Source: Porticoccus sp950063125 (GTDB taxonomy: Bacteria > Pseudomonadota > Gammaproteobacteria > Pseudomonadales > Porticoccaceae). From it: a stretch of 64,000 bases of DNA. Position numbers and translations under genes: made by a program. Shown here one piece after another: positions 34,601 through 43,044 of the stretch (position 1 is its first letter; each line of letters opens with the position of its first letter). The stretch lies in the NCBI RefSeq assembly GCF_963973895.1, contig NZ_CAXBBF010000005.1; one strand, 5' to 3'. Under the pieces are notes generated by a model that saw only the letters and a program-made list of their open reading frames with translations, was not told the origin of the DNA and made no database searches.

Positions 34601-36117
34601 AGGATCTGGCCCAGCTGATTTTTGATCTGAAGCAGGTTAACCCGACCGCTCTGGTATCCGTGAAACTGGTATCAAGGCCGGGGGTGGGAACGATTGCTGC
34701 AGGTGTGGCGAAAGCCTACGCAGACCTGATTACCATATCGGGGTACGACGGTGGCACTGCGGCCAGCCCCTTGACCTCCATTCGTTACGCGGGCTCCCCA
34801 TGGGAACTCGGTTTGTCGGAAACCCATCAGATGTTGCGAGCCAACGATCTGAGAGGGAAAGTGCGCGTACAAACAGATGGTGGCTTGAAAACCGGACTGG
34901 ATGTTGTCAAGGCGGCTATTCTGGGTGCCGAGAGCTTTGGTTTTGGCACAGCCCCGATGATTGCCCTGGGCTGCAAGTACCTGCGTATTTGCCATCTCAA
35001 TAATTGTGCAACGGGCGTTGCCACTCAGGACAAGACACTCCGGGAACAGTATTACCTGGGTACCGTGGAAATGGCGCGCAATTTCTTCCGTTTCATGGCA
35101 GAAGAAACCCGCGAGTGGATGTCACGTCTCGGGGTCAGGAGTCTTGAAGAACTCGTGGGACGGGTGGATTTGCTGGAAGTGTTACCCGGCGTGACGGAAA
35201 AACAGAGAAAACTCGACCTGTCGCCGATTATCTATACTGATGAACTGTTACAAAGCAAACCGCAGACCTGCCAGGTTTCAAGAAACACGCCATTTGACAA
35301 GGGGTATCTGGCAGAGCGTATGGTTGAGGATATACTCCCTGCAATTGAGGCAAAGTCAGGCGGGGAGTACCACTACTCCGTCAGTAATTGTGATCGCTCC
35401 ATTGGAGCACGCTTGTCTGGTGAGATCGCCAAGCGCCACGGTAATCAGGGGATGGCCGACGCGCCAGTGAAACTGAACCTTCAAGGCGTTGCCGGTCAAT
35501 CACTGGGTGTCTGGAACGCGGGTGGACTGGATATTTATTTGCGGGGGGATGCCAACGATTACGTCGGCAAGGGTATGGCCGGTGGGAAAATTGTCATTGC
35601 GCCACCAGAAGCCAGCAAATTTTCTTCAAACCAGGCGCCGATTATTGGCAATACCTGCCTGTATGGTGCTACCGGTGGAAAGTTATACGCCGCCGGCCGT
35701 GCAGGCGAGCGTTTTGCGGTGCGTAACTCGGGTTGTATCACGGTTGTTGAGGGTGCTGGACACCATTGCTGTGAGTATATGACGGGAGGCGTAGTGGTGG
35801 TGCTCGGCAATACTGGTCCGAACTTCGGTGCAGGCATGACCGGTGGCTTTGCCTATGTTCTGGATGAGGAGCGAACTTTTGTCGATCGCTACAATATGGA
35901 GCTGGTCGATATTCAGCGTATCACCAGTGAGGCCACCGAGGCCTATCGCCACAATCTGGAAAGTCTGATCAAGGACTTTGTGGAAGAAACTGGTAGTGCC
36001 TGGGGTCAACAGGTCCTCGAAAACCTGGAGAGCCTCCTCAATAAATTCTGGCTGGTCAAGCCCAAGGCTGCGAGTCTGCAAAGCTTGCTTGAACACACTC
36101 GTGCTGCACCCCAATAA
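31663..36117 (+). CDS. gltB: Glutamate synthase large subunit
   Basis: NADPH-dependent GOGAT alpha subunit, 1484 aa. It transfers the glutamine amide to 2-oxoglutarate. The N-terminal class II amidotransferase nucleophile is C15 (KDNCGFGLIAH), so a 14-residue propeptide is expected to be removed. A central domain and an FMN-binding synthase domain (about 840-1200) follow, with the 3Fe-4S cysteines in CKYLRICHLNNC (about 1105-1116). The C-terminal GXGXG beta-helix (about 1250-1430) contains many G-rich repeats such as GGLDIYLRGDANDYVGKGM. gltD follows after 28 nt. Confidence 0.98.
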   Translation: MSTGLYRLDEFKDNCGFGLIAHTKGQASHRILETAIESLTCMTHRGGIAADGKTGDGCGLLIQKPDRFMRQLARELFSVELPEIYAIGAIMLSQDASCRERAKAVLSEALLGEGLSVVGWRDVPTDNACLGDIALETLPVFEQVFVTAGEMSEQQLNAALYMATRRAEKALVEDEAFYIASLSANVISYKGLMMPVDLPKFYPDLANPQLETAICVFHQRFSTNTMPRWPLAQPFRMLAHNGEINTITGNRNWSVARTPKFETALLPKLDEVSPLVNRTGSDSSSLDNMLEVLVAGGMDLHKAIRLLVPPAWNNTQDFGPNERAYFEYVSMHMEPWDGPAGLVITDGRYAVCTLDRNGLRPSRWVLTDDDVITVASEVGVYNYSPESVVAKGKLGPGDILSIDTLTGAIIDSEEVDRQLASGNPYQKWLRDGSVKVMSTMDQDSIEVEGALTREEIYKYMKMFLASREERDQVLRPMAEGGQEAVGSMGDDTPMAVLSSKNRTLYDYFRQQFAQVTNPPIDPLRESLVMSLQTHLGREHCLFTETEEHGHRVNLNSPVLSPRKYYALKNINIADYPVQKFGINYDPEQTDLEQAVKRLCLDVEAAVRSGIGCCILSDSDIVPGQLPMPMLMAVGAVHHHLIAVGERCNANIIASTASARDAHQIAALIGYGASAVYPYLSYHILCDLVQSGELLSDLDVAFKNYRKAINKGLLKILSKMGISTIASYRGSQLFEIVGLSSEVVDLCFTDTPSRIQGAGFEDLQQDQQRLAREAWSDRKPVNPGGLLKYVHGQEYHAFNPDVVQALHRSVQNNDYAAWHDYAALVNQRPIATLRDLLKLRDDIVPLPMAEIEPIEKIIKRFDSAGMSLGALSPEAHEALAEAMNTLGGRSNSGEGGEDSVRFGTNKVSKIKQVASGRFGVTPHYLSSAEVIQIKIAQGAKPGEGGQLPGGKVNELIARLRYSVPGVTLISPPPHHDIYSIEDLAQLIFDLKQVNPTALVSVKLVSRPGVGTIAAGVAKAYADLITISGYDGGTAASPLTSIRYAGSPWELGLSETHQMLRANDLRGKVRVQTDGGLKTGLDVVKAAILGAESFGFGTAPMIALGCKYLRICHLNNCATGVATQDKTLREQYYLGTVEMARNFFRFMAEETREWMSRLGVRSLEELVGRVDLLEVLPGVTEKQRKLDLSPIIYTDELLQSKPQTCQVSRNTPFDKGYLAERMVEDILPAIEAKSGGEYHYSVSNCDRSIGARLSGEIAKRHGNQGMADAPVKLNLQGVAGQSLGVWNAGGLDIYLRGDANDYVGKGMAGGKIVIAPPEASKFSSNQAPIIGNTCLYGATGGKLYAAGRAGERFAVRNSGCITVVEGAGHHCCEYMTGGVVVVLGNTGPNFGAGMTGGFAYVLDEERTFVDRYNMELVDIQRITSEATEAYRHNLESLIKDFVEETGSAWGQQVLENLESLLNKFWLVKPKAASLQSLLEHTRAAPQ

Positions 36118-36145
36118 GGCTGTTGTTGAGTAAAGGTTTCCACTT

Positions 36146-37564
36146 ATGACGCAAAGATTAAACAACAATTTCCAGTTTGTGCAGGTAAGTAGAGAAGAGC
36201 CCGGAAAAAAGGGATTGCTCAGTCGCACCCGGGAATTTGTCGAAATTTACGAGCCATTCGAACAGAAGGAGGCCGCCAGTCAGGCACATCGCTGTCTGGA
36301 TTGCGGTAATCCCTACTGTGAGTGGAAGTGCCCGGTTCACAATTATATTCCCAACTGGTTAAAGCTATTGTCTGACGGCAATATTCTTGAGGCAGCGGAG
36401 CTCTGTCATCAGACCAATACACTCCCCGAGGTCTGTGGCCGGGTATGTCCTCAGGACAGGCTTTGCGAAGGTGCCTGCACCCTGAATGACGATTTTGGTG
36501 CTGTCACCATTGGCAGTGCAGAGAAATACATTACCGACACCGCTTTTGCCATGGGTTGGCGTCCGGATATGTCCAATGTGACATGGACCGACAAACGGGT
36601 AGCCATCATCGGGGCCGGGCCAGCGGGCCTCGGTTGTGCTGATATTCTGGTACGGGGCGGTGTTCGACCAGTAGTATTTGACCGCTACCCGGAAATTGGC
36701 GGCTTGCTGACTTTCGGTATACCGGAGTTCAAGCTCGAGAAGTCGGTGATGCAAAATCGCCGTGTCATCCTTGAAGATATGGGTGTGGAATTCAGGCTCA
36801 ATACCGAGATTGGCGTCGATGTGACCATCGACCAGTTGCTGGAAGAGTACGATGCCGTTTTCCTTGGCATGGGCACCTATAAATACATGAAAGGTGGTTT
36901 TCCCGGAGAAGACCTCCCCGGCGTTTACGATGCGCTTCCTTTTCTGGTGGCCAATGTCAATCGCAACATGGGTTGGGAAAAGAACCCTGACGATTTTATT
37001 AGTGTTGCCGGGCAGAGGGTCGTGGTATTGGGCGGTGGTGATACTGCCATGGACTGTAATAGGACATCCATTCGCCAGGGTGCGACCTCGGTGGTGTGTG
37101 CCTACCGGCGAGATCAGGAGAACATGCCGGGTTCCCGTCGTGAGGTGAAAAACGCTCAGGAAGAAGGAGTACAGTTCCTGTTTAACCGCCAACCGGTTGA
37201 GATTATTGGCAATGGTCGCGTAGAAGGCGTTAAAGTGGTTACTACAGAGCTGGGTGAACCGGACGAACAAGGTCGCCGTCGGCCTACGCCCGTTGCGGGA
37301 AGTGAAGAAATTCTGCCGGCAGATGTCATCCTGATTGCGTTTGGTTTTCAGCCTGATCCCGCCCCCTGGATTGGCGAGAAAAACGTTCAGCTCAATGACT
37401 GGCAGGGCGTCATAGCGCCAGAAGATCAGTGCTTCAAGTTTCAGACTAGCAATCCAAAGATTTTTGCCGGGGGTGATATGGTGCGTGGTTCGGACTTGGT
37501 GGTGACCGCAATTTGGGAAGGGCGCCAGGCAGGTGAAGGTATTCTGGATTACCTGCAAGTTTGA
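36146..37564 (+). CDS. gltD: Glutamate synthase small subunit
   Basis: FAD/NADPH-binding beta subunit that passes electrons to GltB, 472 aa. The N-terminal domain has two cysteine clusters for 4Fe-4S centres (CLDCGNPYCEWKC at about 51-63 and CGRVCPQDRLCEGAC at about 97-111). Two Rossmann motifs follow: FAD-binding GAGPAGLGCADIL (about 155-167) and NADPH-binding GGGDTAMDC (about 296-304). AAAGG lies 9 nt before the ATG. It is co-transcribed with gltB; hemE follows by 18 nt. Confidence 0.97.
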   Translation: MTQRLNNNFQFVQVSREEPGKKGLLSRTREFVEIYEPFEQKEAASQAHRCLDCGNPYCEWKCPVHNYIPNWLKLLSDGNILEAAELCHQTNTLPEVCGRVCPQDRLCEGACTLNDDFGAVTIGSAEKYITDTAFAMGWRPDMSNVTWTDKRVAIIGAGPAGLGCADILVRGGVRPVVFDRYPEIGGLLTFGIPEFKLEKSVMQNRRVILEDMGVEFRLNTEIGVDVTIDQLLEEYDAVFLGMGTYKYMKGGFPGEDLPGVYDALPFLVANVNRNMGWEKNPDDFISVAGQRVVVLGGGDTAMDCNRTSIRQGATSVVCAYRRDQENMPGSRREVKNAQEEGVQFLFNRQPVEIIGNGRVEGVKVVTTELGEPDEQGRRRPTPVAGSEEILPADVILIAFGFQPDPAPWIGEKNVQLNDWQGVIAPEDQCFKFQTSNPKIFAGGDMVRGSDLVVTAIWEGRQAGEGILDYLQV

Positions 37565-37582
37565 CCACAAGGCTCTAAACCA

Positions 37583-38647
37583 ATGGCTCTACTAAAAAAT
37601 GATCGTTTTCTTCGGGCCCTGTTGCGCCAACCTGTCGACGTGACTCCGGTATGGATGATGCGTCAGGCGGGCCGGTATCTGCCAGAATACCGACAGACCC
37701 GTTCCGCAGCCGGGGATTTTATGGCTGTTTGTACCAACCCTGAGTTGGCCTGCGAGGTCACGCTCCAGCCGCTTGAGCGCTACCCGCTGGATGCGGCAAT
37801 TCTGTTCTCGGATATTCTCACTATCCCGGACGCCATGGGGTTGGGCCTCTATTTTGAAGCTGGAGAAGGGCCGCGTTTCAGGAAACCAGTCAGAACCGAG
37901 GCGGATATCGCCGGTCTCCAGGTGATTGATCCGGCCAGCGATCTTCCCTATGTGCTGGATGCCGTGTCCACCATTCGTCGTGAACTCAATGGCCGGGTGC
38001 CTTTGATCGGGTTTTCCGGAAGCCCCTGGACTCTGGCAACGTATATGATTGAGGGCGGGAGCAGTCGCGATTTTGCCCGTAGTAAAACTATGCTCTATGA
38101 CCAGCCGCAGTTGCTTCACCAACTGCTTGAAAAGCTGGCAGAGTCGGTGATCGCCTACCTCAATGCACAGATAGATGCTGGCGCACAGGCAGTACAGATT
38201 TTTGATACCTGGGGTGGTGCTCTCTCCCATAGTGCCTACCAGGAGTTTTCGCTCGATTACATGACCAGGATCGTTGCCGGTCTGACCAAACACAGCGAGG
38301 GTCGAGAGGTACCGGTGATTCTCTTTACCAAAGGTGGAGGACAGTGGCTTGAAGCCATTGCGGATTCTGGTTGTCATGCGGTCGGATTGGACTGGACGAC
38401 ACATATTGGTCATGCTCGCCAACGTATAGGGGCCAAAGTGGCGCTCCAGGGAAATATGGATCCGGCGACACTTCGTGCTTCACCTGAAAGAATTCGTCAG
38501 GAGGTTGCCGGTATTCTCAAGCAGTTCGGCAGTGGCGAAGGTCATATATTCAACCTTGGCCATGGAATCACGCCAGATATCAGCCCCGAGAAGGCTGGAA
38601 TTTTTATTGATGCAGTTCACAGTTATTCAGTGAATTACCACAAATAA
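37583..38647 (+). CDS. hemE: Uroporphyrinogen decarboxylase
   Basis: Decarboxylates the four acetate side chains of uroporphyrinogen III to give coproporphyrinogen III. 354 aa. Signatures: PVWMMRQAGRYLPEYR (about 21-36, substrate arginines), ILFSDILTIPDAMG (catalytic Asp, about 73-86) and GFSGSPWTLATYMIEGG (about 139-155). It follows gltD by 18 nt, so the glutamate synthase and heme genes probably share a transcript. This gltBD-hemE neighbourhood is also found in Pseudomonas. Confidence 0.97.
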   Translation: MALLKNDRFLRALLRQPVDVTPVWMMRQAGRYLPEYRQTRSAAGDFMAVCTNPELACEVTLQPLERYPLDAAILFSDILTIPDAMGLGLYFEAGEGPRFRKPVRTEADIAGLQVIDPASDLPYVLDAVSTIRRELNGRVPLIGFSGSPWTLATYMIEGGSSRDFARSKTMLYDQPQLLHQLLEKLAESVIAYLNAQIDAGAQAVQIFDTWGGALSHSAYQEFSLDYMTRIVAGLTKHSEGREVPVILFTKGGGQWLEAIADSGCHAVGLDWTTHIGHARQRIGAKVALQGNMDPATLRASPERIRQEVAGILKQFGSGEGHIFNLGHGITPDISPEKAGIFIDAVHSYSVNYHK

Positions 38648-38810
38648 ATCTAAATAAGCTGACCAGTTATCTCATAATTAGACCGACTGTGCATTCCCGG
38701 TTGCTATTGCTTCGTATCAGAATACTCTTTAAGGGATGAAAATAGCCTTGTGCAAAGGCCGTATGACAATAAGGATTTATTTAAATTTATAAACTTGGGC
38801 GTGCATCAGT
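38648..38810. other. Intergenic region upstream of the HD-GYP gene
   Basis: 163 bp, A+T-rich toward its 3' end, which should hold the promoter of the HD-GYP gene. A small inverted repeat GCCTT/AAGGC occurs near 38746-38760 and an ATTTAAAT palindrome near 38778. No convincing -35/-10 pair was found. Confidence 0.3.
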
Positions 38811-40223
38811 ATGAGCATCAAGCAGGTCAAGGTAAGTGTCGCAGACATCACGATGGGGATGTATGTCTCTTGTCTTGATCGTCCCTGGAGTCAGACACCC
38901 TTCCCGATTCAAGGCCTCCTTGTTAAAAGTCCCAGGGAGATCAGTGCGCTGCGCAATTACTGTGAATACGTGTATATAGATGTTACCAAAGGCTCAAGTC
39001 CGGCAGTTACTGTGCAGCAACCATCAAAAGCCGGGTCCAGGACGTCCCCCGCTTTATCCCCCAAGGCGAAAGGCCTGGCCGCTGAAGCATCGCCAATTGA
39101 CGTCAAGCGTGGCGTATATGGGAAGGTTGTCCCTCTTTCCGAGGAGGTGCAGTACGCTGAAAAGGGTTTGATGCAGCTCCGGGGCCATTTTGCCCTGGCC
39201 GTAAAACAAATCGCCAAAGGCCGGGACTTTGATTATCAGGGATTGAAAGATTCCGTTGGCGACATGGTCAACAGTGTTGTCAGGTGTCCCGATGCCTTTA
39301 CCTGGCTGCTACGGCTTCGTCTCAAAGACCAGCACAGCCATGATCACAGCATGCGTTCAGCCTTGTGGGCAGTGCAGTTCGCCCGTTTTGTCGGTATGCC
39401 AAAAGAGGAAATGTCAGTACTTTGCCTCGGTACCTTGCTCAAGGACATCGGCAAAATTAAATTGCCCAACGGACTGTTGCGGAAAAGAAAGCGTACGCTC
39501 GAAGAAGTCACTGAATACCAAAAGTTTGTCGACTACGGTGTTGAGATGTTGCGCAGCAGCAATGTTGAACCACGCGTTGTGTCTGTGGTGCGCTTCCACT
39601 GCGAGCGTTACGATGGCAGTGGGTTTCCAGAGGGGTTACAGGGTGGAAAAATTCCTCTGTTGGCCAGGATTGCCGGTATAGCGACAACCTACGATGCCAT
39701 TTCAAATCCCCGCGAAGCCGAGGAGCCAGTGGCGCCATCCCGGGCGGTGAGCCTGCTCTATAACCTGCGGGATAAAAAGTTTCAGGATGACCTGGTGGTG
39801 CAGTTTATCCAGTCGATCGGTCTTTACCCCACGGGTACGCTGGTGGAGTTAACAACCGGTGATGTGGGTATTGTTGTCGAACAACACGCGGAATCCCGTT
39901 TGACACCAAAGGTTGCAGTGTTGGATCCGAAAAAAACACAGGCCTCAGGGGCCTATATTCTGGTTGATCTCAAGGATGAGGGTTTATCCCGGAGAATTCT
40001 GGAGAAAAGTGGTCAGTCAAAAGCAAAATCCGTTTCCAAATTGGCTATTGCAAGAGATCTCGATTTGTCCGGTTACGATGTGGACATCGCCGCTGTCAGT
40101 GGCATTTTTATGAAAAATGCACAACGGGTAATGGAATCGGTTGTTTCTGATGATGCCAAAATTGAAACACCAGCTGGCCAGAGCGGGCTTTATGCCACGC
40201 TTCGGGATCGGTTTCGTCTTTGA
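38811..40223 (+). CDS. DUF3391 / degenerate HD-GYP domain protein
   Basis: 470 aa, cytoplasmic. An N-terminal DUF3391 domain (about 4-130) precedes an HD-GYP-like domain (about 165-340), the family of cyclic-di-GMP phosphodiesterases. The GYP-side signature is present as ERYDGSGFPEGLQGG, and the first His ligand HDHSMRSA is retained. The name-giving HD pair reads K211-D212 (LLKDIGKIKLP), one His of the usual HHE is Phe (RFHCE), and the H...G helix reads KFVDYG. Loss of metal ligands suggests a non-catalytic c-di-GMP sensor, but this is inference. It stands alone, 164 bp after hemE, convergent with psd. Confidence 0.9.
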   Translation: MSIKQVKVSVADITMGMYVSCLDRPWSQTPFPIQGLLVKSPREISALRNYCEYVYIDVTKGSSPAVTVQQPSKAGSRTSPALSPKAKGLAAEASPIDVKRGVYGKVVPLSEEVQYAEKGLMQLRGHFALAVKQIAKGRDFDYQGLKDSVGDMVNSVVRCPDAFTWLLRLRLKDQHSHDHSMRSALWAVQFARFVGMPKEEMSVLCLGTLLKDIGKIKLPNGLLRKRKRTLEEVTEYQKFVDYGVEMLRSSNVEPRVVSVVRFHCERYDGSGFPEGLQGGKIPLLARIAGIATTYDAISNPREAEEPVAPSRAVSLLYNLRDKKFQDDLVVQFIQSIGLYPTGTLVELTTGDVGIVVEQHAESRLTPKVAVLDPKKTQASGAYILVDLKDEGLSRRILEKSGQSKAKSVSKLAIARDLDLSGYDVDIAAVSGIFMKNAQRVMESVVSDDAKIETPAGQSGLYATLRDRFRL

Positions 40224-40252
40224 TGGGGTTGCGGGATTCGATTCGGGTTGGC

Positions 40253-41098
40253 TTAGAACTGGCCCATTCTTTTTCCCATTTGAATGGTGTTTCCCGGGCC
40301 GCAGGTCGCACCCCAGGTCACTGAATTTTCCTCAAATAATAGAATAACGGTTGAGCCAAATTTGAATCGGCCCATTTCCTCCCCTTTTTTGAGAGCGACG
40401 TGGCTATCCGAAAACTGTTCAGTTTTCAGCTTCCCCGGGGGGTAATTTCCCCATACAGTCTCAATGCCTGCTACCAGCATGGCGCCTACCATGACAATGG
40501 CGCAACGACCTCTTTCTGTATTGAAAAAACTTACCAGGCGTTCATTTCGGGCAAAAAGACCATCGATATGCCGGGTTGTGGTTGTATTGACAGAAAACAG
40601 TTTGCCGGGGATGTAGCGACAATACTCCAGCGATCCGCTAATGGGCATGTGTACCCGGTGGTAATCTCGGGGAGACAGGTAAATGGTTGCAAACTGTCCA
40701 TTCAGGAATCGTTCGCTCCGGGGACTGTGCTCACCCAATAAAGCGTCCACTGAAAAATGCCTGCCCTTTGCCTGAAAAATACGCCCCTGCGTGATAGCCC
40801 CCAGCTGACTGATAGTGCCATCCGCTGGTGAAACGATACTCCCCGGTGTGTTGTCAATTGGGCGCGACTGGGGTTTCAGTGAGCGCGTAAAGAAGTCATT
40901 AAAACTGGCGTAGTCATTGTCGGAACTACCTGCCGCTTCATCCATATTCACGTTATAGGTTTTGATGAATTGTCGGATAAGCAGGTTTTTTGTCCGGGGG
41001 TGGGTGCTCTCAGCCAGTTTTGACACCAGCCGGGATAGCTGGTGTTGCGGGGTTAGCCGTTGCAGGGCGACAAACCACTCGGCAAGAAAATCATTCAC
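40253..41098 (-). CDS. psd: Phosphatidylserine decarboxylase proenzyme
   Basis: Makes phosphatidylethanolamine from phosphatidylserine at the inner membrane. 281 aa from GTG 41098 (VNDFLAEWFVALQRLTPQH), chosen because it overlaps the rhdA stop as GTGA; the 15 upstream codons lie in rhdA. The self-cleavage site is FGST, with S249 becoming the pyruvoyl group of the alpha chain. The catalytic-triad elements are SPADG (D92), SPRDYHRVHMP (H147) and S249. Neighbours rhdA and rsgA are as in Pseudomonas. Confidence 0.96.
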   Translation of the reverse strand: MNDFLAEWFVALQRLTPQHQLSRLVSKLAESTHPRTKNLLIRQFIKTYNVNMDEAAGSSDNDYASFNDFFTRSLKPQSRPIDNTPGSIVSPADGTISQLGAITQGRIFQAKGRHFSVDALLGEHSPRSERFLNGQFATIYLSPRDYHRVHMPISGSLEYCRYIPGKLFSVNTTTTRHIDGLFARNERLVSFFNTERGRCAIVMVGAMLVAGIETVWGNYPPGKLKTEQFSDSHVALKKGEEMGRFKFGSTVILLFEENSVTWGATCGPGNTIQMGKRMGQF

Positions 41099-41907
41099 CG
41101 CCCCTGCTCCACAGGTGTGTCGGATCGATTTCCCCACTCCCACCAGGAGCCATCGTAGGCGCGAATATTACTGAAACCCAGCAGGCGGCCGACTAGATAG
41201 GTAAAGCCTGAACGGTGATGTGACTGGCAGTGGGTGATGGTGGGTTTATCGGGAGATATACCCACTGTGGCCAGGTATTCGAGGGCATCCTGCCGGATCC
41301 GCATATTGCGTTCACGATCCATTAGGCTGGTCCACTCGCAATGAATAGCGCCGGGAATATGGCCACCCTTCTCGGCCATTACTTTTTCTCCCGTATATTC
41401 CTCAATACTGCGGGCGTCCCAGATTTGTACATCGTTGGTAGCATCCAGTGCCATGATATCCTCGGCGCTGACAATCGCTGCCCGATCAACAGTCACCTCG
41501 AATTCGACCACTTCGGGTGGCGGAACTTCGTCGGTGGTGGGAAAGCCCTCGGCGTACCAGGCAATGAGTCCGCCGTTGAGGTACGACCAGTTTTGATGAC
41601 CGATAACATCCAGTGTCCATATCAACCGGCCTGCCCAGCCACCCCCTTCATCATCGTATACCACCACATGTTTGTCGGCCGTCAGGCCGATTCGACTAAA
41701 CAGTGCATCCAATTGCTCGGGGGAGGGCAGTTTGTTGGGCCATGGTTGGCCGCCATTCATCAGTTCCTTGGTTGACACGTGTACAGCACCGGGGATATGT
41801 CTCCGGCTGTAATTTTCATCCTTGCAAACATCAACCAGCAGGATGTCAGGTCGTTCAAGCAGTTCAACCAGTGACTCCGGTTCCAGTAACTTAGGTAACT
41901 CAGACAT
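41095..41907 (-). CDS. rhdA: Thiosulfate sulfurtransferase (rhodanese) RhdA
   Basis: Two tandem rhodanese domains, 270 aa: the inactive N-terminal domain (about 8-125) and the catalytic C-terminal domain (about 145-265), with C227 in HCQSHHRSG. The loop closely resembles the CQTHHRSG loop of Azotobacter/Pseudomonas RhdA rather than the CGSGVTA loop of mercaptopyruvate sulfurtransferase, so thiosulfate is the likelier donor. ATG 41907 is preferred (GGGAG 5 nt upstream) over an ATG four codons earlier. The stop overlaps psd. Confidence 0.93.
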   Translation of the reverse strand: MSELPKLLEPESLVELLERPDILLVDVCKDENYSRRHIPGAVHVSTKELMNGGQPWPNKLPSPEQLDALFSRIGLTADKHVVVYDDEGGGWAGRLIWTLDVIGHQNWSYLNGGLIAWYAEGFPTTDEVPPPEVVEFEVTVDRAAIVSAEDIMALDATNDVQIWDARSIEEYTGEKVMAEKGGHIPGAIHCEWTSLMDRERNMRIRQDALEYLATVGISPDKPTITHCQSHHRSGFTYLVGRLLGFSNIRAYDGSWWEWGNRSDTPVEQGR

Positions 41908-41959
41908 AATTGCTCCCATTCATGCGAAACGCGATTGTAACATCAAAAAACCCATGACT

Positions 41960-42979
41960 TTACTGCTGGTCCGACTCCAGACTCTGTACAATTTGCTGGT
42001 AGCTACTGAAGCGAGTTGCGCTAATGCTGCCGGAAGCAATGGCCTGGCGCAGGGCGCAACCGGGTTCTCCCTGATGCCGACAATCCCGGAATCGACAGTG
42101 GCCGAGAAAAGCTCTGAACTCCACAAACCCCTCTGCGATGGCATCCGGTTCAAGGTGCCAGAGTCCGAATTCGCGGATACCCGGCGAATCGATCACCTCG
42201 CCACCACCCGGTAGATGAAAGAGTTGTGCCGTCGTCGTGGTGTGTGTCCCTTTTGCTGCGCTCTGCGATAGCGCTCCCACAGCCGCTTCTGCTTCAGGGG
42301 CGATTCTGTTCAGCAATGAAGATTTGCCCACGCCCGATTGCCCGACAAAGACACTGGTGCGGGTACTCAAATAGTCTGTGAGTTCGTCAATACCACTTCC
42401 GGTAAAAGCCGATACTTGCAGACAGTAATACCCCAGTTTTCTGTAATCATCCATCAGACTGACCAGCGTTTTTTGCTGATCCTTGGCAATCAGGTCACTT
42501 TTATTCAGAATCAGGATGGGTTGAATGCCCTGGCGTTCAGCAGCGACCAAGTAACGATCTATCAGGTTGGTATGGGGTTCAGGAAATGGGGCGATGACAA
42601 CAGCAATGCAATCGATATTGGCCGCAACCGGTCGCAGTTTGCCGCGGTTGTCGGGTCGACAAAGTTCAGAGCTGCGGGGGCTGATGGCCACCACCACGCC
42701 ATTAGACGCTCCGTGCTGCCAGGTGACCCGGTCTCCGGTGACAATGGAGGGCAGATTGGCGCGCAAATAACAGCGGTGTACCTCGCCTTTGTGCTCGTCG
42801 GATTCCACTAATACCCGGTTGCCATAACACGCAGTAATTCTGCCGGTTTGTTCTGGACCAAGGCCATCCGTAGTCGTCTGACTCTCCGGTGAACCCGGTC
42901 TGTCAGTGGACGATTGTGCTCGACGCTGGTTTTCCAATATTCGGCGGCGCTGTTGCTTGGTTAAATGACGCTTGGACAA
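41960..42979 (-). CDS. rsgA: Ribosome biogenesis GTPase RsgA
   Basis: Circularly permuted GTPase that checks 30S maturation, 339 aa. OB-fold (about 40-115); GTPase with the order G4 (NKSDL), G1 P-loop (VGQSGVGKSSLLN), G3 (DSPGIREF); and a C-terminal zinc-knuckle region with C and H residues (HCRFRDCRHQGEPGC). The start is TTG at 42979, supported by AGGAG 5 nt upstream and by the family N-terminus MSKRHLTKQQ. It precedes rhdA on the minus strand and is divergent from the MscS-like gene. Confidence 0.95.
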   Translation of the reverse strand: MSKRHLTKQQRRRILENQRRAQSSTDRPGSPESQTTTDGLGPEQTGRITACYGNRVLVESDEHKGEVHRCYLRANLPSIVTGDRVTWQHGASNGVVVAISPRSSELCRPDNRGKLRPVAANIDCIAVVIAPFPEPHTNLIDRYLVAAERQGIQPILILNKSDLIAKDQQKTLVSLMDDYRKLGYYCLQVSAFTGSGIDELTDYLSTRTSVFVGQSGVGKSSLLNRIAPEAEAAVGALSQSAAKGTHTTTTAQLFHLPGGGEVIDSPGIREFGLWHLEPDAIAEGFVEFRAFLGHCRFRDCRHQGEPGCALRQAIASGSISATRFSSYQQIVQSLESDQQ

Positions 42980-43044
42980 TACTTCTCCTTTTCTTGCCCG
43001 GATAGCCGCAGTGGCTGGCTTAGTTGCCCGGGAGGATATAGCAT

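Noticed and set aside
36365..37570. Long open frame (about 400 codons) antisense to gltD
   Set aside because: It mirrors the GltD coding frame, has no ribosome binding site or recognisable domain, and gltD is clearly coding.
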